Assembly (NCBI RefSeq): GCF_015101885.1
Contig: NZ_CP062941.1
Coordinates: forward strand, 4,278,001-4,342,000
DNA from: Massilia litorea
GTDB taxonomy: Bacteria; Pseudomonadota; Gammaproteobacteria; Burkholderiales; Burkholderiaceae_D
Length of the DNA: 64,000 bases
Direction of reading: 5' to 3'
The translations under genes were made by a program, and so were the position numbers. Under the pieces are notes generated by a model. That model worked only from the letters and a program-made list of their open reading frames with translations, had not been told where the DNA came from and did no database searches. Shown here in pieces: positions 27,928 through 39,012 of the stretch (position 1 is its first letter; each line of letters starts with the position of its first letter).

Positions 27928-28854
27928 GGCGACGATGCGCTTGCGGCCCTCGCCCTTGGCGCGGTACAGGCGGCGGTCGACCAGCTCGATGAAGGCCTCG
28001 GGCGCATCCTGCCCGCCAGGCACGATCGTCCCCACGCCGATGCTCACCGTCAGCACGTCGTCCACGCGCGAATTACGGTGCGGGATGGCCGCACGCGCAA
28101 GCAGGCGCGCGAAACGTGCCGCGATGGCATGCGCCGCCTCCGCATTGGTGGCCGGCAGCAGCATGACGAATTCCTCGCCGCCGAGGCGCGCGCACAGGTC
28201 GCGCGTCCGGGAAGCCGTGTCGTCGAGCAGGCCGGCGACCTGCTGCAGGCACAGGTCGCCCTGCGGATGGCCGAAGCTGTCGTTGTACTGCTTGAAGAAA
28301 TCGATGTCGAGCATGACCAGCGACAGCGGCTCGCCGCAGGCGCGCGCCTTGCTCCACTCGACGTCGAGAATCCTGTCGAACATGCGGCGGTTGGCGATGC
28401 CGGTCAATGCATCGCGGTAGGACATCGTCTCGAGCTCTTTCTGCAGCTGCAGGATCTTGTCCTCGGCCGCTTTTCTCTCGGTGATGTCGAACATGAAGCC
28501 GACCAGGCAGTCGACGCTGCCGTCCGGATGGCGCTTGACGTGCACCACGTCGCGGATCCACACCAGATCGCCGTCGCGGGTCAATGCCTGGTAGTCGGCC
28601 TCGTGGTCGACGCCCTGCATCGACTGCGCCACGCAGAAGTCCACCGTCTTCTGGCGGTCGCTTTCATGGATACGGTCGGCCCAGTCGTTCACCGTCTGCC
28701 AGCTGTCCTGGCGCCAGCCGAGCAGCGTCTCGATCTGCGGCCCGATATAGGTGAAGCGCATGCTGGCCCAGTCGATCTTCCAGGGAATGGCCTTGGTCGA
28801 TTCGAGCAGCGTGCGGTAGACGCCGGGGTCGTCGTAGGTGGGGCTGGAGTTCAT
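27916..28854 (-). CDS. PAS-GGDEF diguanylate cyclase
   Basis: A 312-residue soluble cyclase: a PAS_3-type domain (about 10-135, with HESDRQKT and a FMFDITERK end) and a GGDEF domain (about 145-305). The active site is GGEEF, the metal motif LDIDFFK is intact, and an RxxD inhibitory site (RTRD) is present five residues upstream. It should be an active, feedback-inhibited cyclase. ATG at 28854 (MNSSPTY) follows GAGG. The longer upstream reading frame is Arg-rich and not convincing. It is convergent with the nucleotidase gene, the 3' ends overlapping by 12 bp, so antisense transcription could affect both. Confidence 0.9.
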   Translation of the reverse strand: MNSSPTYDDPGVYRTLLESTKAIPWKIDWASMRFTYIGPQIETLLGWRQDSWQTVNDWADRIHESDRQKTVDFCVAQSMQGVDHEADYQALTRDGDLVWIRDVVHVKRHPDGSVDCLVGFMFDITERKAAEDKILQLQKELETMSYRDALTGIANRRMFDRILDVEWSKARACGEPLSLVMLDIDFFKQYNDSFGHPQGDLCLQQVAGLLDDTASRTRDLCARLGGEEFVMLLPATNAEAAHAIAARFARLLARAAIPHRNSRVDDVLTVSIGVGTIVPGGQDAPEAFIELVDRRLYRAKGEGRKRIVASGD

Positions 28855-29134
28855 GCGGCCTCGTGGCAAGCGGTTGGCTGGAAGCTGCCGTCGGCGAGCA
28901 GGACACGGGCAACATCGAGGAGTGCGGCGGGAGCGTCCATGCGATAGAGTCCGTGAGAATCCATGCATGTTACATCATGATAATGACAAATTCTTACAGT
29001 GAGGCAATCACGCCACACTCGGGCGCCGGAGGCGGCGCGCAAGGCCTGCCAGGACTGGTTACGACGCCGGTGCACCCGGCGCTCGCGTATGATACCCATC
29101 TTTATACGGCCCACCTTCCATTTCTTTTCGCTCC
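28855..29134. other. 280-bp divergent intergenic region
   Basis: No gene is supported here. It must hold the promoters for the PAS-GGDEF gene (left) and the KfrA-like gene (right). A TATGAT that could be a -10 lies at 29088-29093, 42 bp upstream of the KfrA-like start, without a clear -35. Confidence 0.4.
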
Positions 29135-29884
29135 ATGACCACCGATTCATCCAGCCAGGACCTCAGTTTCGACGAGATCGCCTCCGCCGCTTCCGCCCTG
29201 CAGGGCGCCGGCACGCCGGTCACCCTCGACGCCCTCGTCGACGCCCTCGGCGCCGCGCCGAGCGCCATCGGCCGCCACCTGCGCGCCTGGCGCCTCGAAC
29301 ACGAGCAGCCGCCCGCGCCGGCCCCGGCCGAACTGCCGCCCGCCCTCCTCGCCGACCTGGCGAAATGGGCGCAGCAGCACGCCGTCGACGCCGGCGCCGG
29401 AGCGCGCGCAATGCAGGCGCGCCTCGAAGCCGACATGGACGACCTGATCGCCGCCGGCGAGCGCCTCGAAGCCGAGCGCGCCGACCTGTCCGCGCAGGTC
29501 GAGAGCGCCAGCGACGCGCGCGACGCGGCGCAGGCGGTCGCCGATGAACGCAACGAAGAAATCGAGCGCCTGAACGCCGAACTGCGCAACGCGCGCCAGG
29601 TCGCGATGGACGCCCTGGTCAGCAAGGCCAAGGACCAGCTGGCGATCGACGGCAAGGATGCCCAGCTGGCCGACCTGCGCGGGCAGCTCGAGCGCAGCGT
29701 CGCCGCTTCGTCGGCGCAATCGGATGCGCGCCTGGCAGCCGAGATGGAACTGGTCGGCGCGACCACTGCGCGCGACAGCCTGGCGCTTGAAGTCAAGGAC
29801 TTGCAGGCGCAGCTGGCGGCGGCGAAAAGCGACCGCGGCGCGCTGCGCATGGAGCTGGACGCGCTGCGCAAGAAGGCGAAATAA
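29135..29884 (+). CDS. KfrA-like DNA-binding coiled-coil protein
   Basis: A 249-residue protein. The N-terminal about 60 residues match the KfrA N-terminal DNA-binding fold (a helix-turn-helix of the form VTLDALVDALG...AIGRHLRAWR). The remainder (about 85-249) is a long Ala/Glu/Arg-rich coiled coil. KfrA is known from broad-host-range plasmids, where it binds DNA and forms filaments that help partitioning; chromosomal homologues are less understood. No partition or replication genes lie nearby, so this is a stand-alone chromosomal member. Role unknown; nucleoid or transcription functions are possible. Confidence 0.75.
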   Translation: MTTDSSSQDLSFDEIASAASALQGAGTPVTLDALVDALGAAPSAIGRHLRAWRLEHEQPPAPAPAELPPALLADLAKWAQQHAVDAGAGARAMQARLEADMDDLIAAGERLEAERADLSAQVESASDARDAAQAVADERNEEIERLNAELRNARQVAMDALVSKAKDQLAIDGKDAQLADLRGQLERSVAASSAQSDARLAAEMELVGATTARDSLALEVKDLQAQLAAAKSDRGALRMELDALRKKAK

Positions 29885-29891
29885 GCCAGGC

Positions 29892-29912
29892 AGGGTGGGC
29901 TCCGCCCACCCT
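29892..29912. repeat. GGGTGGGC palindromic hairpin between convergent genes
   Basis: AGGGTGGGC and GCCCACCCT form perfect 9-bp arms around TCC, between the KfrA-like stop and the Lrp stop. No T tail. A similar element follows serB at 35932. Both could work as weak terminators or belong to a dispersed intergenic repeat family. Confidence 0.5.
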
Positions 29913-30378
29913 ACGGCGTCACCGACACCGTCCGCTTCAGGCAGCGCAAGGTGAACGTCGAGCGCGTGTGCTTCACGCCCGGCAGTTTATATAGCTTCTG
30001 GCGCAGGAAGCGTTCGTACCCCTCCGTCCCCGACACGGCTACCTTGATCAGGTAGTCGTATTCCCCCGACAGCAAATACGCTTCCATCACTTCCGGCAGC
30101 TCGGCCAGCGCGTCCGAAAAAGCCTGCAGGATCTCATCGTCATGACGGTCGACCGTCACCTCGATGATCACCGTGTCCGGCACGCCGAGTGCGCGCTGGT
30201 CGAGCACCGCGACGTAGCCGCTGATGTGCCCCGCTTCCTCCAGCGCCCGCACCCGGTGCCAGCAAGGCGTCGGCGAGAGGTTCACCGTCTCGGCCAGCTT
30301 CTGGTTGCTGATGCGCCCGTCGCGGCTGAGCGTACGCAGGATCTTCCTGTCGATCTCGTCGAGTATTCCTTCCTTCAT
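29911..30378 (-). CDS. Lrp/AsnC-family transcriptional regulator
   Basis: A 155-residue Lrp-type regulator: an N-terminal helix-turn-helix (DEIDRKILRTLSRDGRIS, then LAETVNLSPTPCWHRV) and a C-terminal RAM effector domain (about 75-145, with GEYDYLIKVAV). ATG at 30378 has GGAGG 9 bases upstream. It is divergent from an EamA-family exporter gene across about 200 bp. Lrp proteins often control the neighbouring amino-acid exporter in response to an amino acid, so regulation of that exporter is likely (inference). Confidence 0.92.
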   Translation of the reverse strand: MKEGILDEIDRKILRTLSRDGRISNQKLAETVNLSPTPCWHRVRALEEAGHISGYVAVLDQRALGVPDTVIIEVTVDRHDDEILQAFSDALAELPEVMEAYLLSGEYDYLIKVAVSGTEGYERFLRQKLYKLPGVKHTRSTFTLRCLKRTVSVTP

Positions 30379-30580
30379 CGGCAGCGCCTCCTGTCTATAC
30401 GAGCATAAATGGACAATCCTCCTGCATTTTATCCGATTCGAAGAAGGACCATCCACATCGGCCCGCTTTTGGCCGGGTGAACGAAAGAATATTTTTTGTG
30501 CGCTGCAGTAAAATTCTTGTTCGCCATCCCAGCAGGATGAAGCCCCGCAATCCGACGCCAAAAGCATCGTTTTGCCCGCA

Positions 30581-31543
30581 ATGCAGCAACCAGAATTCGG
30601 AGTAGTCGTGTCGGAAGCAGTTTCACGCGCAGGTCTGGGCTACCGGGATGATTCCCTCGGTGCCGAACTGCCGCTCATGTTGGTCACCCCCGCCCTCTTC
30701 GCCGCCAACCTCGTCGTCGCCCGCTGGGCCGAGAGCGCGGCGCTGCCGCCCTTGTTCCTGGCCTTCGGGCGCTGGGCGCTGGCCTTTGCGATCCTCCTGC
30801 CGAGCGTCGGCCCGCGCCTGTGGGCGTTGCGCGCCACGATCATGGCGAACTTCCCGCGCCTGATGCTGCTGGCCGGCCTCGGCATGGGAATGGCCGTCGG
30901 CCCCCAGTACATCGGGGCGCGCCACACCAGTGCCGCCAACATCGCCATCATCTTCGCGGCATGTCCGGCGCTCGTCATGCTGCTCGAAACCCTGGTCTGG
31001 AAGGCGCCGCTCGCGCGCAGGCAGGCCGGCGGCATGCTGCTCGCCGTGTCCGGCGTGCTGGTCGTGCTCTCGAAAGGCGACATTGCCGCGCTGGGCGGCC
31101 TGGCCTTCGGCACCGGAGATTTGTGGGTCGTGCTGGCCGCCTGCGGCTGGGCGCTCTACACGGTGCTCGGCAAGCGCCTGCCCTTGCCGGCGCTGCCGAG
31201 CACCGTCAAGCTGGCGGCCCTGATCGGCGGCGGCGCGTTGGTACTGGCTCCGTTCGCGGTGCTGGAAGCCTCGCTCGGCGACGTCGCCAACTTCCACGAT
31301 CCGCGCCTGTACATCGCGCTCGGCTTTTTGGCGGTGGTGCCGAGCCTGGGCGCCTATTTCTGCTTCGACCGCCTTGTTTCGATCGCCGGTCCGGCACGGG
31401 CCAGCTTGTCCGTGTACCTGATCCCGCTGTTCGCGACGCTGGCCGCCTGGCCGCTGCTGGGCGAAGCGCCGCGGCTCTACCACGCGGCGGGCTTCGCCAT
31501 CATCCTCGGCGGCGTCGCCTTCGCGGCGGGACGGCGCCGCTGA
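30581..31543 (+). CDS. EamA/RhaT-family (DMT) exporter, divergent from lrp-type gene
   Basis: A ten-helix drug/metabolite transporter with two EamA repeats. Sequence cues are the first helix TPALFAANLVVARW, the GARHTSAANIAIIFA loop and the end of the second repeat, AGFAIILGGVAF. Starts are uncertain: ATG 30581 gives 320 residues but lacks a ribosome-binding site. GTG 30608 (311 residues) follows GGAG at 5 bases and may be the true one. The gap to the Lrp gene contains the promoters of both. The substrate is probably an amino acid or related metabolite, judged from the Lrp neighbour only. Confidence 0.85.
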   Translation: MQQPEFGVVVSEAVSRAGLGYRDDSLGAELPLMLVTPALFAANLVVARWAESAALPPLFLAFGRWALAFAILLPSVGPRLWALRATIMANFPRLMLLAGLGMGMAVGPQYIGARHTSAANIAIIFAACPALVMLLETLVWKAPLARRQAGGMLLAVSGVLVVLSKGDIAALGGLAFGTGDLWVVLAACGWALYTVLGKRLPLPALPSTVKLAALIGGGALVLAPFAVLEASLGDVANFHDPRLYIALGFLAVVPSLGAYFCFDRLVSIAGPARASLSVYLIPLFATLAAWPLLGEAPRLYHAAGFAIILGGVAFAAGRRR

Positions 31544-31583
31544 AAGGCTGGCGTGCGCGGGGGCGCGGCCGTATCGGTTCGTC

Positions 31584-31589
31584 TATAAT
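31584..31589 (+). promoter_or_regulatory. Candidate -10 element for mfd
   Basis: A perfect TATAAT lies 39 bp upstream of the mfd ATG, in the 84-bp gap after the exporter gene. No convincing -35 lies upstream. Confidence 0.35.
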
Positions 31590-31627
31590 GAACGACCCAT
31601 CGGCCCGACCTCATACCGCACGCCTGC

Positions 31628-35069
<3,442 letters not shown>

Positions 35070-35073
<4 letters not shown>

Positions 35074-35920
35074 CGTATATGAATCTCGTGTTACAGGGGC
35101 CGCAGGCCACGCAGGACGGATTGAACTCCATCGCCGCGCTGGCGCGTCCGGCGCGTGCAAGCGCATTGTCGGCGCACGCGCTGCGTTGCGAAGATGTCGC
35201 CTCTTCGCCCGAGGTGGTGGAGGCGGTGCATGCGGCGGCCCTGGCTGCGCAGGTCGATGCGACCTTCATCGAGGCGGGCCGTTCGCTGTCCGACTTCGCG
35301 CTGGTGGCGATGGACATGGACTCGACCCTGATCACGATCGAGTGCATCGACGAGATCGCGGACATGCAGGGCCTGAAAGCCCAGGTCTCGGAAATTACGG
35401 AAGCGGCGATGCGCGGCGAGCTCGATTTCGCGGCCAGCCTGACGCGGCGCGTGGCGCTGCTCGAAGGGCTGGAAGCGACGGCCCTGGAGCGCGTCTACGG
35501 GGAACGCCTGCGGCTGTCGATGGGCGCCGAAAGCATGCTGGCCGCGGTGCAGGCAGCCGGCCTCAAAACCTTGCTGGTGTCGGGGGCTTCACCTTCTTCA
35601 CGGACCGCCTGAAGCCGCGCCTGGGACTGGACTACACGCATGCGAACGTGCTCGAGATCGAGAACGGCCGGCTCACGGGGCGCGTCGTTGGCGGCATCGT
35701 CGATGCCGAGGAAAAGATGCGGACCGTGCAGCGCGTGTGCGCCGAGCTGGGCGTGCCCACCTCGCGCGCGATCGTGATGGGCGATGGCGCCAACGACCTC
35801 AAGATGATGGGCGTCAGCGGGCTGTCGGTGGCGTTTCGCGCGAAACCGGTGGTACGGGCGCAGGCGGACGTGGCGCTCAATTTCAGCGGGCTCGACGGGG
35901 TGCTGGCGGTGCTGGGCTAG
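35070..35920 (+). pseudogene. serB: Phosphoserine phosphatase SerB, frameshifted in a G run (probable sequencing error)
   Basis: SerB catalyses the last step of serine synthesis (phosphoserine to serine). The N-terminal part lacks a clear ACT domain and leads into the HAD core with MDMDSTLI (nucleophile Asp) and IECIDEIAD. The frame breaks at LLVSG: the sequence has five Gs at 35582-35586, where the conserved SGGFTFF requires six. The remainder (GFTFFTDRLK, then GDGANDLKM) continues in the shifted frame to TAG at 35920. With one G restored, the protein is 283 residues. ATG at 35070 overlaps the mfd TGA (ATGA). A second ATG lies at 35079. An auxotrophic strain is possible, but an assembly error is more likely. 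Confidence 0.87.
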
Positions 35921-35931
35921 CAAGCGTCCGC

Positions 35932-35952
35932 GTGGGCGGGGGACCCGCCCAC
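35932..35952. repeat. GTGGGCGGG palindromic hairpin after serB
   Basis: GTGGGCGGG and CCCGCCCAC form perfect 9-bp arms around GGA, 11 bp after the serB stop. It resembles the element at 29892. No T run follows. The remaining gap to 36167 (about 215 bp) holds no visible gene. Confidence 0.45.
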
Positions 35953-36167
35953 CCCAGGTCTCTCCGGGCCTATTCTCATCCATTTCTGCGCCAGCGCAAA
36001 TCCCCTGCCGTGCGTCCCTTGAGTCTCCCGCCTCTCCCCCTTTAGATTGGTCACTGTGCCGGCACCCGTACGGCGCATGTATCAGTCCAACCCCAGGTGT
36101 AACAAGCTGTAATTCCGCGCCAAAATGGACACGAAAAAACTATCATGGCGACATCAGGAGGACCGCC

Positions 36168-36563
36168 ATGAAAAAACTTATTGTTGTATTTGCCTCAGTT
36201 GCCACCGTGGCCGCCCTGGCCGGCTGCGCCGTGCCGGGTCCGGGCCCGGCCAACTACGGCACCCGTGCCTATGCCCAGTCCAACGATCCGGACGGCTGGC
36301 AAACCGTGTCAGTGACGCCGGTGCCGATGGGTACCGGTGCCCGTGCGGGCGACGCCGGTGTGGTGACCAGCTCGAATGTCGTCGTCAACCCGGCCCCGGT
36401 CTACGCGGGTCAGCCGGTTTACGTGGCGCCGCCGGTCTACGTCGCCCCGCCGGTCTACGTGCAGGATCCGTTCTGGTACCCGCCGGTTTCGATCGGACTG
36501 GGCTTCAGCTTCGGGCGCAGTTGGGGCGGCCACCGTCATCACGGTGGATATCGCCACCGATAA
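36168..36563 (+). CDS. Small Pro/Val/Tyr-rich lipoprotein
   Basis: A 131-residue protein with a lipoprotein signal peptide (MKKLIVVFASV, lipobox LAGC, Cys at about residue 20). The mature part contains tandem units of PVYVAPP (about 80-100), then PFWYPPVSIG and a His/Gly/Arg-rich tail (GGHRHHGGYRHR). This resembles other small envelope lipoproteins with YXPP-like repeats and His-rich tails of unknown role. A GGAGG site lies 5 bases before the ATG at 36168, and a strong terminator follows at 36620, so it is monocistronic. The His-rich tail might bind metal (speculative). Confidence 0.75.
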   Translation: MKKLIVVFASVATVAALAGCAVPGPGPANYGTRAYAQSNDPDGWQTVSVTPVPMGTGARAGDAGVVTSSNVVVNPAPVYAGQPVYVAPPVYVAPPVYVQDPFWYPPVSIGLGFSFGRSWGGHRHHGGYRHR

Positions 36564-36619
36564 TCGGCAGCGCCGGCCGCGCGATCCATCGCGCTGCCGC
36601 AAAAATGCACCAGAACAGG

Positions 36620-36653
36620 GAGGCCGCACGGCATGTGCGGCCTCTTTTATTTT
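36620..36653 (+). terminator. Rho-independent terminator after the lipoprotein gene
   Basis: GAGGCCGCAC and GTGCGGCCTC form a perfect 10-bp stem around GGCAT, followed by TTTTATTTT. It is 57 bp past the lipoprotein stop. Confidence 0.92.
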
Positions 36654-36735
36654 GTGCGTCCATACGCTCTTTTCCTTACCGTTTTCTTACGCTGATTTAT
36701 CTGTGTTGCATGGTGCGATGCATCATAGCAATCGA

Positions 36736-36764
36736 TTGCTGTTGGCCAATTGCTAACCTACAAT
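36736..36764 (+). promoter_or_regulatory. Candidate sigma-70 promoter for the branched-chain amino-acid transporter operon
   Basis: TTGCTG (36736-36741) and TACAAT (36759-36764) are separated by exactly 17 bases. The start of transcription would be near 36771, about 78 bp before the substrate-binding protein ATG. Confidence 0.55.
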
Positions 36765-36848
36765 GGGTCGGTCGATGGCATCGCACATGGGTATTTTCCC
36801 CCGCGGTACAACGTACGGCATGACCAAAAACACACTACGGAGACGGCA

Positions 36849-38006
36849 ATGAATTTCAAGCTGAAAGCATTGGTTGCAGGGGTAGCACTGGGTTTTTCGA
36901 TGTCTGGCATGGCCGCGGAGCCGATCAAGATCGGCGTGTCCGGTCCCTTCACGGGCGGCTCGGCGCCGATGGGCGTCTCGATGCGTGACGGCGTCAAGCT
37001 GGCCGTCAACGAGATCAATGCCGCCGGCGGCGTCCTCGGCCGCAAGCTCGAAGTGGTCGAGCGCGACGACGAGGCGAAGAACGAACGCGGCGTGCAGATC
37101 GCCCAAGAGCTGATCAACAAGGAGCACGTCGTCGCCACCGTCGGCTACATCAACACCGGCGTGGCCCTGGCCTCGCAGCGCTTCTACCAGCAGGCGCAGA
37201 TCCCGGTGATGAACAACGTCGCCACCGGCTCCGTCGTTACCCAGCAGTTCGCCACCCAGCCGATGAATTTCGTCTTCCGTAATTCGGCCAGCGACGCCAT
37301 CCAGTCGCAGATGATCGTCGACGAGGCCATCGGTCGCCGCGGCTTCAAGAAGGTCGCCATCCTGGCCGATTCGACCAACTACGGCCAGCTCGGCCGCGCC
37401 GACCTCGAGAAAGCGCTGGAGAAGAAAGGCATCAAGCCGGTCGCCGTCGAAAAATACAACCTGCAGGACGTCGACATGACCTCGCAGCTGCTGAAGGCCA
37501 AGCAGGCCGGCGCCGAAGCCGTGCTGACCTACGGCATCGGCCCGGAACTGGCGCAGATCGCCAACGGCATGGAAAAGCTGGGCTGGAAAGTGCCGATGAT
37601 CGGCAGCTGGACGCTCTCGATGGCCAACTTCGTCGACAACGCCGGCAAGAACGGCGAAGGCACGCGCATGCCGCAAACCTTCATCCAGGATCCGAGCACG
37701 CCGAAGCGCAAGGCCTTCATCGACGCCTACGTCAAAGCCTACAACCCGCCGGGCGGCCGCATGCCGTCGGCCGTGTCGGCAGCCCAGGGCTACGACTCGA
37801 TCTACCTGCTGGCCGCGGCCATCAAGCAGGCCAATTCGACCGAAGGACCGAAGATCGTCGCGGCGCTCGAGAACCTGAACACCAAGGTCGATGGCGTCGT
37901 CACCACCTACGACAAGCCGTACAGCAAGACCGACCACGAAGCCATCAACTTCAACAACACCGTGTTTGGCGAAGTGCGCGGCGGCCGCGTGGTGCAGGCC
38001 AAGTAA
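36849..38006 (+). CDS. livK: Branched-chain amino-acid ABC transporter, periplasmic substrate-binding protein (LivK-like)
   Basis: A 385-residue type I periplasmic binding protein (Peripla_BP_6). The cleavable signal peptide is KLKALVAGVALGFSMSGMAA, ending at about residue 22. The mature start IKIGVSGPFTGG and segments such as AVNEINAAGGVLG and RKLEVVERDDEA are typical of the Leu/Ile/Val- or amide-binding family. ATG at 36849 follows GGAGACGG. An in-frame start at 36750 would add 33 non-signal residues and is rejected. It heads a liv operon with LivH, a LivM-LivG fusion and LivF. The intrinsic terminator after it should make it the most abundant product. The exact ligand is not known. Confidence 0.92.
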   Translation: MNFKLKALVAGVALGFSMSGMAAEPIKIGVSGPFTGGSAPMGVSMRDGVKLAVNEINAAGGVLGRKLEVVERDDEAKNERGVQIAQELINKEHVVATVGYINTGVALASQRFYQQAQIPVMNNVATGSVVTQQFATQPMNFVFRNSASDAIQSQMIVDEAIGRRGFKKVAILADSTNYGQLGRADLEKALEKKGIKPVAVEKYNLQDVDMTSQLLKAKQAGAEAVLTYGIGPELAQIANGMEKLGWKVPMIGSWTLSMANFVDNAGKNGEGTRMPQTFIQDPSTPKRKAFIDAYVKAYNPPGGRMPSAVSAAQGYDSIYLLAAAIKQANSTEGPKIVAALENLNTKVDGVVTTYDKPYSKTDHEAINFNNTVFGEVRGGRVVQAK

Positions 38007-38030
38007 GGCAGCTGCAGTAACTGCCGATCG

Positions 38031-38068
38031 TGGCCAGCCAGGACAGTCCTGACTGGCCATTTTCTTGT
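38031..38068 (+). terminator. Intrinsic terminator/attenuator between livK and livH
   Basis: TGGCCAG and CTGGCCA, with an inner CAGGAC/GTCCTG stem, form one nearly perfect hairpin (38031-38059) followed by TTTTCTTGTT. It lies 25 bp after livK and 53 bp before livH. Partial termination here would lower permease and ATPase levels relative to the binding protein. Confidence 0.8.
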
Positions 38069-38120
38069 TGACCGGAGGCGCGGGGGTGCAATTCCCGGGC
38101 GCCTTCTTCGGGTGAGAATC

Positions 38121-39011
38121 ATGGATATCCTTTTGCAGCTGGTCTTCAGCGGAATCGCGCTCGGCATGATCTATGCCGTCGTCGCATTCGGCTATCAACT
38201 TACGTTCGCCACTTCCGGCACCCTCAATTTCGGCCAGGGCGAGGCGCTGATGCTCGGCGCCCTGGTCGGCCTGTCCCTGGTCGGCGGCATCCACGGCGGC
38301 CCCTACATGAGCTACTGGCTGATGATCCCGCTGGTCATCGCCTTCGGCGCTCTGCAGGGCATGTTCGTCGAATGGATCGGCGTGCGGCCGGCAATCCGCA
38401 TCAAGTCCGAATTCGGCTGGATCATGTCGACCATCGCGCTCGCCATCATTTTTAAAAACGTCGCCGAGAACATCTGGGGCAAGGACGTGCTGCCCTTCCC
38501 GTCGCCGCTCTCTTCCACCCCATTCCAGTTCATGGGCGCGAACGTGCAGCCGATGCAGGTGGCCGTGATCATCGGCGCCCTGGCGATCATGCTCGCGGTC
38601 GAGCTCTTCAACCGCAAATCGATCTACGGCAAGGCCGTCGTCGCCACCTCGAACGACCGCGACGCGGCCGGCCTGATGGGCATTAACACGGGCCGCGTGA
38701 TCACCTTCTCGTATGCGCTGTCCTCGGCCACGGCCGCCTTTGCGGGCGCCCTGATCGCACCCCTGACGCTGACCAGCGCCACCATGGGCGCCTCGCTCGG
38801 CCTGAAGGCCTTTGCGGTGGCGATCATCGGCGGCCTGACCTCGGGCATGGGCGCGATTGTCGGCGGCCTGATCCTCGGCATCGCGGAAACCGCGACCGGC
38901 TATTACATTTCGACCGGCTACAAGGAAGTGCCGGGACTGATCCTGCTGCTGCTGGTGCTGGCGGTGAAACCGTCCGGCCTGTTCGGCAAGGCCGCGATCA
39001 AGAAGGTCTGA
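38121..39011 (+). CDS. livH: Branched-chain amino-acid ABC transporter permease LivH
   Basis: A 296-residue inner-membrane permease of the LivH type with about eight helices. The opening SGIALGMIYAVVAFG and GTLNFGQGE motifs are characteristic of the first helix pair. The cytoplasmic EAA-like region reads KAVVATSNDRDAAGLMGIN. ATG at 38121 was chosen; a GTG nine bases upstream (38112) would add three residues and would overlap the GGTGAG ribosome-binding site. The next gene begins 1 bp after the stop. It forms the membrane channel with the LivM half of the next protein. Confidence 0.93.
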   Translation: MDILLQLVFSGIALGMIYAVVAFGYQLTFATSGTLNFGQGEALMLGALVGLSLVGGIHGGPYMSYWLMIPLVIAFGALQGMFVEWIGVRPAIRIKSEFGWIMSTIALAIIFKNVAENIWGKDVLPFPSPLSSTPFQFMGANVQPMQVAVIIGALAIMLAVELFNRKSIYGKAVVATSNDRDAAGLMGINTGRVITFSYALSSATAAFAGALIAPLTLTSATMGASLGLKAFAVAIIGGLTSGMGAIVGGLILGIAETATGYYISTGYKEVPGLILLLLVLAVKPSGLFGKAAIKKV

Positions 39012-39012
39012 C

